Source: Neisseriaceae bacterium HSC-16F19 (GTDB taxonomy: Bacteria; Pseudomonadota; Gammaproteobacteria; Burkholderiales; Neisseriaceae). Taken from it: a DNA stretch of 59,578 nucleotides. Location: positions 1 to 59,578 of the forward strand of contig NZ_JALJZY010000017.1 of NCBI RefSeq assembly GCF_024171525.1. Reading direction: 5' to 3'. Positions within the stretch are counted from its first letter, which is position 1, and each line of letters begins with the position of its first letter. The notes beneath the pieces are model-generated. The model saw nothing but the letters and a program-made list of their open reading frames with translations, was not told the DNA's origin and made no database searches. Positions 1 to 8,097 of the stretch are shown in pieces. A program made the position numbers and the translations under genes.

Positions 1-101
1 GGCGCAAAATTAACCAACCCGGGACTTGAATTTGTATGCAAAGATGTAAACCATGTCCTTAGGTTAAAATGTAAATGATGTTTATGTTGCACCGCTGCAT
101 T

Positions 102-181
102 GTTTCAGGTAGCCGTTTTTGAGTTCAAAACAAGCTCTGAGCCTTGAAAGTAAAGATAGATAAGCTTTTCAAGGCTGCCTG
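102..181. repeat. 80-bp dispersed repeat, copy 1
   Basis: This segment reappears inverted at 20476-20555 with only a few mismatches. One end carries GGCTGCCTG (the local DUS) and the other a variant GGCTACCTGAA, so the unit is bounded by two DUS-like motifs of different dialect. No coding potential is seen. The sequence before it (1-101) has no recognisable gene. Confidence 0.8.
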
Positions 182-200
182 AAGGTTTTCAGGCAGCCTG
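171..200. terminator. DUS inverted-pair terminator
   Basis: AGGCTGCCTGAA and its complement TTCAGGCAGCCT are separated by 4 nt, giving a 12-bp stem just past the stop codon of the minus-strand methyltransferase gene. It can act in transcription termination and as an uptake signal. Confidence 0.7.
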
Positions 201-205
201 TTTGT

Positions 206-1045
206 TTAATCCGCAGCTTTCGGCGCCGTGAGGCCGATGTGCATGATATGCGGGTCCAGCAAGCGGCGGCCGAGCGCGGTGCGGTACAGTAAGCGCAAAA
301 ACAGGGGATAGCGGTGGGCGCAGCGGCTGCTGAGGCCGGTTTGGCGGTATACGTGCAGGCCGGGCTGCCAGCTTTGCAGGGTGCGGGCATCGGCCAGTGC
401 CCATTTGAATTGCGGTACTTCATCGAGCTTGCCGAGGGCGTCGTGATGGCGTGCTTTGCCCACCATCAAAGGCGGCAGGGCGTCGAATACCAGTTCGGCT
501 GCGGGCAGGATGCGCGCCACGTTGGCGAAAAAGCCGCGGACTACCGCCTCGTCAAAATACATCAGCACGCCTTCGATGACCAATAACAGCGGCAGGCCGT
601 GGGCGGCGACCTTGTGCATCCACGCTTCTTCCAGCATGGAGGCGGCCAGATAATGATTGCCCCGGGCAGGCAGCAGGCGCTCGCGCAAGGTGATGACCGG
701 CGGCAGGTCGAGGTCGTACCAGATGACGTTTTGCGGCCGCCCCAGGCGCTCGTAGCGGGCGTCCAGTCCGGCACCCAGTTGCACGACGACGGCTTGGGCA
801 TGGCGGCTGAGAAAATCCTGCACCGTCTCGTCTATCAGGGCGGCGCGGGCGCAGCAGCCGGGCTGGCTGGCGCGGGCACGGGCAAAGCGGCTGAAGTCGT
901 AATCAACCGCCTCCAGCATGCGTGCCGCTTCGGCATCCTGCAATAAGGCGTCGGCGCGACCGTATTCGACCGCCTTGGCCCACAAGGGAATCAGCAGGGT
1001 ATCGGAGAGGGCGGACTCGGTTTGCGGTGACAGACGCGGGTTCAT
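206..1045 (-). CDS. class I SAM-dependent methyltransferase, LCM/TcmP-like
   Basis: The product resembles the leucine carboxyl methyltransferase / tetracenomycin O-methyltransferase (PPM1) family, which transfers methyl from S-adenosylmethionine to small molecules or carboxyl groups. The N-terminal third is helical. VVVQLGAGLDAR is the SAM-binding motif I of this family, WYDLDLPPV follows as motif II, and LLLVIEGVLMYFDE is the family's conserved strand-helix. The annotated start is the second of two close ATGs: AGGAG lies 7 nt before it, whereas the first ATG (1051) almost touches the Shine-Dalgarno. The gene stands alone, ends at a DUS-pair terminator and faces away from dapA. The substrate cannot be deduced. 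Confidence 0.8.
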   Translation of the reverse strand: MNPRLSPQTESALSDTLLIPLWAKAVEYGRADALLQDAEAARMLEAVDYDFSRFARARASQPGCCARAALIDETVQDFLSRHAQAVVVQLGAGLDARYERLGRPQNVIWYDLDLPPVITLRERLLPARGNHYLAASMLEEAWMHKVAAHGLPLLLVIEGVLMYFDEAVVRGFFANVARILPAAELVFDALPPLMVGKARHHDALGKLDEVPQFKWALADARTLQSWQPGLHVYRQTGLSSRCAHRYPLFLRLLYRTALGRRLLDPHIMHIGLTAPKAAD

Positions 1046-1353
1046 GGTCATACTCCTTGTTTGAGAATGAATTTCAATTATAACCGTATTACCGCGCCGA
1101 ATGCTTGCCGCAGTGCAAGCCCGCGTAAAGGTGTTTCAGGCAGCCTGAAACCTCTGTAAAGACCCCGTCTGCGGTGCATTTCTGCGTTGGAAGTTTATGC
1201 CCGTAGGGGTACTGCCCGCTCGCTTGGCCTTGCACACTCTGAACTGCATCCACAGCCGGAATCTTTACAAAGGTTTCAGTCTGTAGCGGTGTTTTCGCGC
1301 CTGACAAAATAGGCTACAATCGCGCCGTTTTGTTTTTTCTGCGGATTTAAAAC
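1046..1353. other. intergenic region between methyltransferase and dapA
   Basis: About 300 nt without a convincing gene. It contains one palindromic DUS near 1136-1150 and, just before dapA, a TACAAT hexamer (1314-1319) that could be a -10 element. No clear -35 could be paired with it. Confidence 0.5.
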
Positions 1354-2229
1354 ATGCTTACAGGCAGTCTGGTGGCCATAGTCACCCCCATGCATGCAGA
1401 CGGCAGCGTGGATTTCGAACGTTACCGCCGGTTGTTGGACTGGCACATCGACAACGGCACCAACGGCATTGTGGCAGTGGGCACCACCGGCGAAAGCGCC
1501 ACCCTGAGCATGGACGAGCACATCGCCGTGATAGACGCCACCGTAGAGCATGTGGCCGGACGCGTGCCGGTGATTGCCGGTACCGGCGCCAACAATACCC
1601 AGGAAGCCGTTCATCTGTCGCAACAGGCCGCACGTGCCGGTGCCGACATGACTCTCTCTGTGGTTCCCTATTACAACAAACCCTCGCAAGAGGGCATCTA
1701 CCGCCATTTCCAAGCCATTGCCGAGGCGGCGGACATTCCCATGATTGTGTACAACGTCCCCGGCCGCACCGTGGTGGACATGAACAACGACACTGTGTTG
1801 CGCCTGGCCGAAACCGGCAATATCGTCGGTGTGAAAGAAGCCAGCGGCAATATCGGCCGCGCCTGCGAGCTGTTTAAATACGCACCGCAGGATTTTGCCG
1901 TGTATTCCGGCGATGACCCCACCGCCTTGGCCTTTTTGCTCTGCGGCGGCCACGGCATCATCAGCGTTTCGGCCAATGTGGCGCCGAAACTCTTTGCCGA
2001 CATGTGCCGCGAAGCCTTGGCGGGCAATATCGCCGCCGCGCGTGCGCACAACGACCGCCTGCAAAAACTGCACCGCGACCTCTTCTGCGAACCCAGCCCC
2101 GCGCCGACCAAATGGGCCTTGGCACAGCTGGGTCTGATCGGCGAAACCGCACGCCTGCCGATTACCGAACTCACCCCGGCCGGACAAACCGTTGTGCGCA
2201 CCGCCATGCAGGAAGCCGGTTTGAACTGA
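1354..2229 (+). CDS. dapA: 4-hydroxy-tetrahydrodipicolinate synthase
   Basis: Condenses pyruvate with aspartate semialdehyde, the committed step of lysine and meso-diaminopimelate synthesis; cytosolic TIM barrel. At 291 aa it has the usual length. The GTTGES motif carries Thr44-Thr45, YNVPGRT carries the catalytic Tyr133, and GVKEASGN carries the Schiff-base Lys161, all at the same numbering as the E. coli enzyme. bamC follows after 38 nt, the common dapA-bamC pair of proteobacteria, so both are probably co-transcribed. The Shine-Dalgarno is weak, but the start fits family alignment. Confidence 0.97.
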   Translation: MLTGSLVAIVTPMHADGSVDFERYRRLLDWHIDNGTNGIVAVGTTGESATLSMDEHIAVIDATVEHVAGRVPVIAGTGANNTQEAVHLSQQAARAGADMTLSVVPYYNKPSQEGIYRHFQAIAEAADIPMIVYNVPGRTVVDMNNDTVLRLAETGNIVGVKEASGNIGRACELFKYAPQDFAVYSGDDPTALAFLLCGGHGIISVSANVAPKLFADMCREALAGNIAAARAHNDRLQKLHRDLFCEPSPAPTKWALAQLGLIGETARLPITELTPAGQTVVRTAMQEAGLN

Positions 2230-2267
2230 GCCCCGCTCCAAACAGAACATTAACAAGGAAGCCGATT

Positions 2268-3389
2268 ATGAATCTTCGCCAACCCGCCGTCCTGACCGTA
2301 CTGGCCCTGAGTTTGGCAGCCTGTTCTTCCAGTAAAGACAAGCTCCCCGAACTGGACTACCAGTCCAAAAACAAAAATATCGTCCGCTTGGACGTACCGC
2401 CGGATCTGACCAATCCCAACCAGGGCGACCGCTACCACTTGCCCGCCGGTAGCGGTGCCGTACGTGCCAGCGACATCCAGAAAGCACAGGCCGCCCGCCG
2501 CGCGCAAAACGACGGCCGCGTACTTACCCAAGTGGAAAACATCCGCATGGAGCGCGACGGTTCCGTGCGCTGGCTCAATATCGCCCACAAGCAGCCCGCC
2601 GAAGTGTGGCCCTTGCTGCGTAATTTCTGGCAGGAACAGGGCTTTGTGATTTCCCGCGAAGAACCGAATATCGGTCTCTTGGAAACCGATTGGGCGGAAA
2701 ACCGCGCCAAACTGCCGCAAGACGGTATCCGCAGCCTGTTTGAAAAAGTGGGCTTGGGCGGTATTTATTCCACCGGCGAGCGCGACAAATTCACCGTGCG
2801 CCTGGAGCGCAACAGCCAGGGCGGCACCGATGTGTTTATTACCCACAGAGGCATGATCGAGGTGTTTACCAACAAACAGGAAGACACCACCATGTGGCAG
2901 CCGCGTGCCAACGATCCTAATCTGGAAGCCGCTTTCCTCGCGCGCTTTATGCAGTATCTGGGTGCGGATGAAAAACAGATTGCCCAAGACTTGGCGCGCC
3001 AGAAAGCCGCCGGTGCCGATTTGGCCAAGCTGGAAGGTGACAGTGTGGTGGTGAGCGGTGCGCAAGAGCGCAACTGGCGCCGCATCGCGCTGGCGCTGGA
3101 CCGCATCGGCTTGGCCGTGGTGGCGGAAAACCCGCAACGCCATGCCTTCCTGGTGGAAGTGGCACCGGCCGAAGGTGCGGCTGTAGCCAATAAAAAACCG
3201 GGTCTGTTCAGCCGCTGGTTCGGCAGCAGCAAAAAAGCGGCAGCCCAAACCGACCGCGAACGCCTGGTGGTGACCGCCACCCCGGGTCAAAACGGCACTG
3301 TGATACGCCTGCTCGACCAAAGCGGCAGTGCCTACAGCGGCCGCCAGGCCCAGCAGTGGCTGACCCGTCTGCAAAACGAGCTGCGTTAA
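2268..3389 (+). CDS. bamC: outer membrane assembly lipoprotein BamC
   Basis: BamC (NlpB) is an accessory lipoprotein of the BAM complex that inserts beta-barrel proteins in the outer membrane. The 373-aa product starts with a lipoprotein signal peptide (LALSLAACSSS, Cys near residue 19). A conserved unstructured stretch including YQSKNK and LDVPPDLTNPNQGDRY follows, which in E. coli BamC contacts BamD, and then two helix-grip domains. The frame stays open upstream into dapA, but AAGGAA sits 7 nt before this ATG and the signal peptide begins here. A DUS-pair terminator follows the stop. Confidence 0.93.
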   Translation: MNLRQPAVLTVLALSLAACSSSKDKLPELDYQSKNKNIVRLDVPPDLTNPNQGDRYHLPAGSGAVRASDIQKAQAARRAQNDGRVLTQVENIRMERDGSVRWLNIAHKQPAEVWPLLRNFWQEQGFVISREEPNIGLLETDWAENRAKLPQDGIRSLFEKVGLGGIYSTGERDKFTVRLERNSQGGTDVFITHRGMIEVFTNKQEDTTMWQPRANDPNLEAAFLARFMQYLGADEKQIAQDLARQKAAGADLAKLEGDSVVVSGAQERNWRRIALALDRIGLAVVAENPQRHAFLVEVAPAEGAAVANKKPGLFSRWFGSSKKAAAQTDRERLVVTATPGQNGTVIRLLDQSGSAYSGRQAQQWLTRLQNELR

Positions 3390-3403
3390 GCAGCCACCAA
3401 CAC

Positions 3404-3439
3404 AAAAAACCGTTTCAGGCAGCCTGAAACGGTTTTTTT
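3404..3439. terminator. terminator between bamC and leuA
   Basis: A near-perfect hairpin AAAAAACCGTTTCAGGC / GCCTGAAACGGTTTTTT built around a DUS palindrome. It has A and T runs on both sides, so it can serve bamC (plus) and leuA (minus). Confidence 0.9.
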
Positions 3440-3459
3440 ACCAATACGGTCAACAGCGC

Positions 3460-5007
3460 TTAAATCATGCCTTGCGCCTTGATGCGCTCATTGCCTTCCA
3501 GCTTGTTGAGCGCCGACAGATAAGCCTTGGCGGTGGCCACCAGAATATCGGTATCCGCGCCCTGGCCGCTGACCATGCGTCCGCCTTTGAGCAGGCGCAC
3601 GCTGGTTTCGCCCTGGCTCTCCGTGCCTGCCGTTACCGCGTTCACCGAATACAGCTGCAATTCGGCGCCGCTTTGCACCACGCTTTCGATGGCTTTGAAA
3701 ATGGCGTCCACCGGGCCGGAACCGGTGGCTTCGGCGTGTTTTTCTTGGCCCTGCATATTAAAGACAATTTGCGCGCGCGGCAGCTCGCCGGTTTCGGTGA
3801 GGATGCGCTGGGAAATAAATTTGTACTGCTCCTGCGCCAGGCTGATCAATTCGTCCGACACCAAGGCGTGCAGGTCTTCGTCGAAAATCTCGCGTTTCTT
3901 GTCGGCCAGCTCTTTAAAGCGCGCAAACGCGGCATTGAGCGCCTCTTCGCTTTCCAATTCAATACCCAATTCCTGCAATTTAGTCTTAAAGGCATTGCGG
4001 CCGGAAAGTTTGCCCAGGCTCAAGCGGTTGGCGGCCCAACCCACGCTTTCGGCGGACATGATTTCATAAGTCTCGCGGTGCTTGAGCACGCCGTCTTGGT
4101 GGATGCCGGACTCATGCGCAAACGCATTGGCGCCGACGATGGCCTTGTTGGGCTGCACCGGATAACCGGTGATGGTGGACACCAGCTTGGAGGCGGGCAC
4201 GATTTGCGTGGTGTCGATGCCGGTCTCCAAACCGAAGACATCGTGGCGCACTTTCAAGGCCATCACAATCTCTTCCAAAGAGGCATTGCCCGCGCGCTCG
4301 CCCAAGCCGTTGATGGTACATTCCACCTGCCGCGCCCCGCCCTGTACCGCCGCCAGCGAATTGCCCACCGCCAGGCCCAAATCGTTGTGGCAATGCGCCG
4401 ACCAGATGACCTTGTCGCCGCCGGGGGTTTTGGCGATGAGTTCGCGGAAAAAGTCTTCGGTACGGAAGGGAATGGAATAGCCCACGGTATCGGGGATATT
4501 GATGGTGGTGGCACCGGCTTCAATCACCGCGCCGCAGATGTCGGCCAGGAAATCAATCTCGCTGCGCAAAGCGTCTTCGCAGGAAAACTCCACATCATCG
4601 GTGTATTCACGCGCAATCTGCACCGCCTTCACCGCTGCCGCTTTCACTTCCTGCGGCTTCATTTTCAGCTTGTGCTCCATATGGATGGGGCTGGTGGCGA
4701 TAAAGGTGTGGATGCGTTTTTTCGGCGCCGGCGCAATCGCCTCGCCCGCCTTGCGGATGTCGTTTTCCACCGCACGCGACAAAGAGCACACCGTGGATTT
4801 GGTAATCGCCTTGGCAATCTCGTTCACCGCCTCAAAATCGCCGGGACTGGCGGCGGCAAAACCGGCCTCGATCACATCCACACCCAGTTTTTCCAGCTGG
4901 CGCGCCACACGGATTTTTTCTTCCTTGGTCATGGCGGCGCCGGGCGACTGTTCGCCGTCGCGCAAAGTGGTATCGAATATAATGACGCGCTGATTGGCTT
5001 GCGGCAT
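3460..5007 (-). CDS. leuA: 2-isopropylmalate synthase
   Basis: First enzyme of leucine synthesis: acetyl-CoA plus 2-oxoisovalerate to 2-isopropylmalate. The 515-aa product begins with the HMGL-like TIM barrel (FDTTLRDGEQSPG, residues 11-23, with Arg16 and Asp17), has the HCHNDLGLA metal motif near residue 200 and ends in the leucine-feedback LeuA dimer domain. The length matches other neisserial LeuA proteins. GGAG lies 7 nt before this ATG, so it is a real start. However, the frame is open for a further 79 codons upstream and encodes a helix-turn-helix segment (separate entry), so a 594-aa fused form is also possible. Confidence 0.95.
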   Translation of the reverse strand: MPQANQRVIIFDTTLRDGEQSPGAAMTKEEKIRVARQLEKLGVDVIEAGFAAASPGDFEAVNEIAKAITKSTVCSLSRAVENDIRKAGEAIAPAPKKRIHTFIATSPIHMEHKLKMKPQEVKAAAVKAVQIAREYTDDVEFSCEDALRSEIDFLADICGAVIEAGATTINIPDTVGYSIPFRTEDFFRELIAKTPGGDKVIWSAHCHNDLGLAVGNSLAAVQGGARQVECTINGLGERAGNASLEEIVMALKVRHDVFGLETGIDTTQIVPASKLVSTITGYPVQPNKAIVGANAFAHESGIHQDGVLKHRETYEIMSAESVGWAANRLSLGKLSGRNAFKTKLQELGIELESEEALNAAFARFKELADKKREIFDEDLHALVSDELISLAQEQYKFISQRILTETGELPRAQIVFNMQGQEKHAEATGSGPVDAIFKAIESVVQSGAELQLYSVNAVTAGTESQGETSVRLLKGGRMVSGQGADTDILVATAKAYLSALNKLEGNERIKAQGMI

Positions 5008-5244
5008 GGTTTTCTCCAAAGTGGTTTGCTGATGCATAAAAGCGTTTAAATCCAAAGGACGGCCTTGGGCTTCTGCCAAGACCGTGAGTTTTTGCAGCTG
5101 GTTGAGCGGCAGCGAACCGCGGGTGCGCCATTTATAGATGGCACCGGTACTCACCCCCTCGCCCAAACCGTGCTGCGCCAAGGCTTCAGCCAGCGCATTG
5201 ACGCCGCCGAAATAGGCGATTAAGCGGTTGATGTCCAATTGCAT
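5008..5244 (-). CDS. helix-turn-helix reading frame continuous with leuA
   Basis: These 79 codons from an ATG at 5244 run without a stop into leuA. The segment reads as a small DNA-binding domain: GGVNALAEALAQHG is followed by a turn and GAIYKWRTRGSLPLNQL, in the style of XRE/YdaS-like HTH proteins. A good sigma70 promoter lies just upstream. The stretch could be translated as an N-terminal domain of LeuA, or the regulator's stop codon may have been lost while LeuA is mostly made from its own ribosome site. It contains an internal tail (residues 66-79) with no domain features. Autoregulation through the repeated GACAA motifs upstream is only a guess. Confidence 0.6.
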
Positions 5245-5277
5245 GACAGATGTCCGATAGGCTTATTCGTGCGCCGC

Positions 5278-5305
5278 ATTATACGCCGATTGGACAATTA
5301 GACAA
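5278..5305 (-). promoter_or_regulatory. sigma70-type promoter of HTH-leuA
   Basis: On the minus strand, TTGTCT (5300-5305) and a perfect TATAAT (5278-5283) are 16 bp apart. A start near 5271 would give a leader of roughly 25 nt before the HTH ATG. The -35 overlaps repeated TGGACAAT/TAGACAAT words, with three further GACAA/TACAA words up to about 5373. These are possible operator sites. Confidence 0.65.
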
Positions 5306-5420
5306 TAGAATTTAGAAATAAAGCAGATTGAATTTATATTTTTAGACAAATTGTACAAATATTAAGACAAATCCCGTGTGCAATCCAGTTTCAGGCTGCC
5401 TGAAAAACGTTTGCAGCCAA

Positions 5421-5455
5421 TATAGTCGACTAACACAGAACAAAACAAGGCAGCC
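5421..5455. repeat. truncated Correia-like element end
   Basis: TATAGTCGACTAACACAGAA and the following AAGGCAGCC match the first ~35 bp of the full elements in this window. They then run straight into a DUS hairpin at about 5450-5472. A full copy in the same orientation starts 37 bp further on. Confidence 0.7.
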
Positions 5456-5491
5456 TTAAAGGCTGCCTGAAACGTTTATTAACATAGACTG

Positions 5492-5646
5492 TATAGTCGA
5501 ATAAAATAAGAATGAGACAAGGCAGCAAGCCGCAGACAGTACAAATAGTACGGAACAGATTTTGTTGCCGCTTTAGCGGCTTACTAAATCGTTCTCTTTG
5601 AGCCTGGCGCAGCAACGCCGTATCGTTCTTATTTTAAATGACTATA
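5492..5646. repeat. Correia-like miniature element, long form (155 bp)
   Basis: It begins TATAGTCGAATAAAATAAG and ends with the imperfect inverted copy TTATTTTAAATGACTATA. The interior has the neisserial Correia signature GCCGCAGACAGTACAAATAG and GCAACGCCGTAT. The element ends 3 bp from the ffh stop codon, so ffh mRNA reads through it. Related copies: 14076-14229, 23375-23528, 58923-59027 (short) and a decayed one at 51093-51250. Confidence 0.88.
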
Positions 5647-5649
5647 CAG

Positions 5650-7011
5650 TTACTGCGGAAACATCCCTTTCATACCTTTGGCCATGCGCATCAGCTTACC
5701 CATGCCGCCTTTGGTGAGGGATTTCATCATTTTTTGCGACTGCTCAAACTGGTTGAGCATTTTGTTGACCTCCTGCACGCTCACACCGGCACCGGCGGCG
5801 ATGCGGCGTTTGCGGCTGGCCTTGATCAGCGCCGGATTGGCGCGCTCTTTCGGCGTCATGGAGTTGATGATGGCTTCCACGCGGCCCATGGCTTTTTCCG
5901 CCGTGCCTTCGGGCACCTGTTTGGCCATCTGCCCCATATCGCCCGGCAGCTTGGACATGATGGACTCGATGCCGCCCATATTGCGCATCTGCTGGATTTG
6001 CGCCTTGAAGTCGTTCAAATCGAAACCCTTGCCCTTGTGCAGCTTTTTGGCCATCTCTTGGGCGGTTTTTTCGTCTATGCCTTTTTGAACGTCTTCAATC
6101 AGGCTCAATACATCGCCCATGCCGAGGATGCGGCTGGCCAGGCGGTCGGGGTGGAAAGGCTCCAAGCCGTTGATTTTCTCGCCCACGCCGATAAATTTAA
6201 TCGGCTTGCCGGTGATGTGGCGTACCGACAGCGCCGCACCGCCACGCGCATCGCCGTCCATTTTGGTGAGTACCACGCCGGTGAGCGGCAGCGCTTCGTT
6301 AAAGGCTTGGGCGGTATTGACCGCATCCTGACCCTGCATGGAATCCACCACAAACAGGGTTTCCACCGGATTGATGGCGGCATGTATGGCCTTGATTTCC
6401 ACCATCATGGCTTCGTCTATCGCCAAACGGCCGGCGGTATCGACCATCAGCACATCGTAAAAATGCTTTTTGGCGTAATCCAAGGCCGCGGTGGCAATGG
6501 CCACCGGCTGCTGGCCGGGGTCGGAGGGGAAGAAATCCACGCCCACCTGCTCGGCCAACAATTTCAGCTGCTCGATGGCGGCGGGGCGGTAAACGTCGGC
6601 GGAGACCACCAGAATTTTTTTCTTGCCCTGCTCGTTTTTCAGCAGGCGCGAGAGTTTGCCCACGGTGGTGGTTTTACCCGCACCCTGCAAACCGGCCATC
6701 AGCACCACCGCCGGCGGCACCGCCGCCAGATTGAGGCTGCTGTTTTCCGTGCCCATCAGCTCGGTGAGCGCTTGGTTAACCACGCCGATAAAGGCTTGGC
6801 CGGGTGTGAGGCTGCCGATGACTTCGTGACCCACGGCGCGCTCTTTCACATCGGCGATAAACTGTTTGACCACCGGCAGCGCCACATCGGCTTCCAACAG
6901 CGCCATACGCACTTCGCGCAGCGCCTCTTTGATATTGTCTTCGCTCAATCGCGCCTGACCGCGCAGTTTTTTGCTTAACTGGGTCAGGCGGCTGGATAAA
7001 TTGTCTAACAT
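5650..7011 (-). CDS. ffh: signal recognition particle protein Ffh
   Basis: GTPase that, with 4.5S RNA, targets nascent inner-membrane proteins to FtsY and the Sec translocon. The 453-aa product has the N domain, then the G domain with G1 GLQGAGKTT (107-115), DTAGR and TKMDGDARGG, and a methionine-rich M domain ending GMKGMFPQ. Length is typical. The frame stays open about 90 codons upstream, but that part has no Ffh character, and AGGGA precedes the chosen ATG. The gene is divergent from the CcsA-like gene, a neighbourhood seen in many proteobacteria. A Correia-like element abuts the 3' end. Confidence 0.96.
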   Translation of the reverse strand: MLDNLSSRLTQLSKKLRGQARLSEDNIKEALREVRMALLEADVALPVVKQFIADVKERAVGHEVIGSLTPGQAFIGVVNQALTELMGTENSSLNLAAVPPAVVLMAGLQGAGKTTTVGKLSRLLKNEQGKKKILVVSADVYRPAAIEQLKLLAEQVGVDFFPSDPGQQPVAIATAALDYAKKHFYDVLMVDTAGRLAIDEAMMVEIKAIHAAINPVETLFVVDSMQGQDAVNTAQAFNEALPLTGVVLTKMDGDARGGAALSVRHITGKPIKFIGVGEKINGLEPFHPDRLASRILGMGDVLSLIEDVQKGIDEKTAQEMAKKLHKGKGFDLNDFKAQIQQMRNMGGIESIMSKLPGDMGQMAKQVPEGTAEKAMGRVEAIINSMTPKERANPALIKASRKRRIAAGAGVSVQEVNKMLNQFEQSQKMMKSLTKGGMGKLMRMAKGMKGMFPQ

Positions 7012-7157
7012 GACATCGGTCCCTTGTCCGGCTGCGCACGGCAGGCGGCTTTTTGTTAAAATGGTTCCCGTTTTGCGCCGCGTTCGGGCGCACAAAGCGG
7101 TGCATTTTACACCACGCCGTGTGCTTGCGGCAGGCCAGTTTTGCGGAATTCTTGAAT

Positions 7158-7964
7158 ATGAATGGCTTATTGCTGTTGTTGTCTGTTTTGTATGCCCTGT
7201 TGTCCGGCTTGGTTTGGCGCCGCTGGCAACGCGCAGGCAGCGCCCCCTATCCCGTGCAGCGGGAATTGGCGGCACTGCTACCGATTATGCTGCTACACAC
7301 CGCGCTGGTGTGGATACCGCTCACCCAACAACAGAGCCTGGCCGTGGGTCTGGGCGATGCGCTGGTTCTGGTTTCCTGGCTGATGGTGCTGCTCTACGGC
7401 TTGGGCAGTTTTTTCTATTCGCTCAAAGGTCTGCAACTGCTGCTCTACCCCTGCATTGCCGCAGCACTACTGCTGGCCTGGATCTTCCCCGGCCGCCATG
7501 CCGCCTATCCGGTGAGCAATCTGCCCTTTATGCTGCATGTGAGCGCCTCCCTCTTGGCCTACAGCCTGTTTGCCATCACCGCCCTGTTGGCGGTGCTGAT
7601 ACTGTTTGTCAACCGCCAGCTGCACCGCCACCGCATTTCCGCGTTTACGGCCGCCATGCCGCCTCTGCTCAGCATTGAAAAAATGATGTTTCAAGGTTTG
7701 TGGGCGGGTTTTATACTGCTCACCGTGGCCGTGCTCAGCGGCACGGTGTTTGCCGAAGCCGTTTTCGGCGCGCCCGCCGCCTTTACCCACAAAACCGTGT
7801 TCGGCATGGCCTCGTGGCTGATTTACGCGGTGATTCTGTTCCGCCGCCACACCCGCGCCTGGCGCGGCAAAAAAGCGGCGCAATGGATGCTCGCCGCCTT
7901 CGCCTGCCTGATGCTGGCCTATATCGGCAGCAAGTTTGTGTTGGAAGTGCTGCTGGGGCGCTAA
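7158..7964 (+). CDS. CcsA/YpjD-type cytochrome c assembly family membrane protein
   Basis: A 268-aa inner-membrane protein with about eight hydrophobic segments. It belongs to the cytochrome_C_asm family (CcsA, CcmC/F, YpjD). Conserved histidines sit in LLHTALVW, FMLHVSASLLAY and THKTVFGMASWLIYA, the usual haem-handling positions, and the tryptophan-rich WWD motif of true CcsA is not obvious. That favours the YpjD branch, whose role is not firmly known. The frame continues 35 codons upstream, but this ATG begins a typical first membrane segment. Divergent ffh/ypjD order is common. Confidence 0.85.
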   Translation: MNGLLLLLSVLYALLSGLVWRRWQRAGSAPYPVQRELAALLPIMLLHTALVWIPLTQQQSLAVGLGDALVLVSWLMVLLYGLGSFFYSLKGLQLLLYPCIAAALLLAWIFPGRHAAYPVSNLPFMLHVSASLLAYSLFAITALLAVLILFVNRQLHRHRISAFTAAMPPLLSIEKMMFQGLWAGFILLTVAVLSGTVFAEAVFGAPAAFTHKTVFGMASWLIYAVILFRRHTRAWRGKKAAQWMLAAFACLMLAYIGSKFVLEVLLGR

Positions 7965-8045
7965 GCAATCCCCTACAACGAAAAAAGGCTGCCTGAAAAA
8001 GAATGCAATGGGTTTCTGCGTAGCAAAAACCTTTCTGGCCGCAAA

Positions 8046-8078
8046 AAAGGCTGCCTGAAAACCTTTCAGGCAGCCTTT
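8046..8078. terminator. DUS inverted-pair terminator of glyA
   Basis: AAAGGCTGCCTGAAA and TTTCAGGCAGCCTTT are separated by 3 nt: a 15-bp stem with A/T runs, 20 bp past the glyA stop. A single DUS also lies at about 7986-7998. Confidence 0.85.
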
Positions 8079-8097
8079 GCTTTATGCGGTATCTGAC

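Noticed and set aside
1089..1307. 72-aa minus-strand ORF upstream of dapA
   Set aside because: No ribosome site, no recognisable motif, and it runs across a DUS palindrome.
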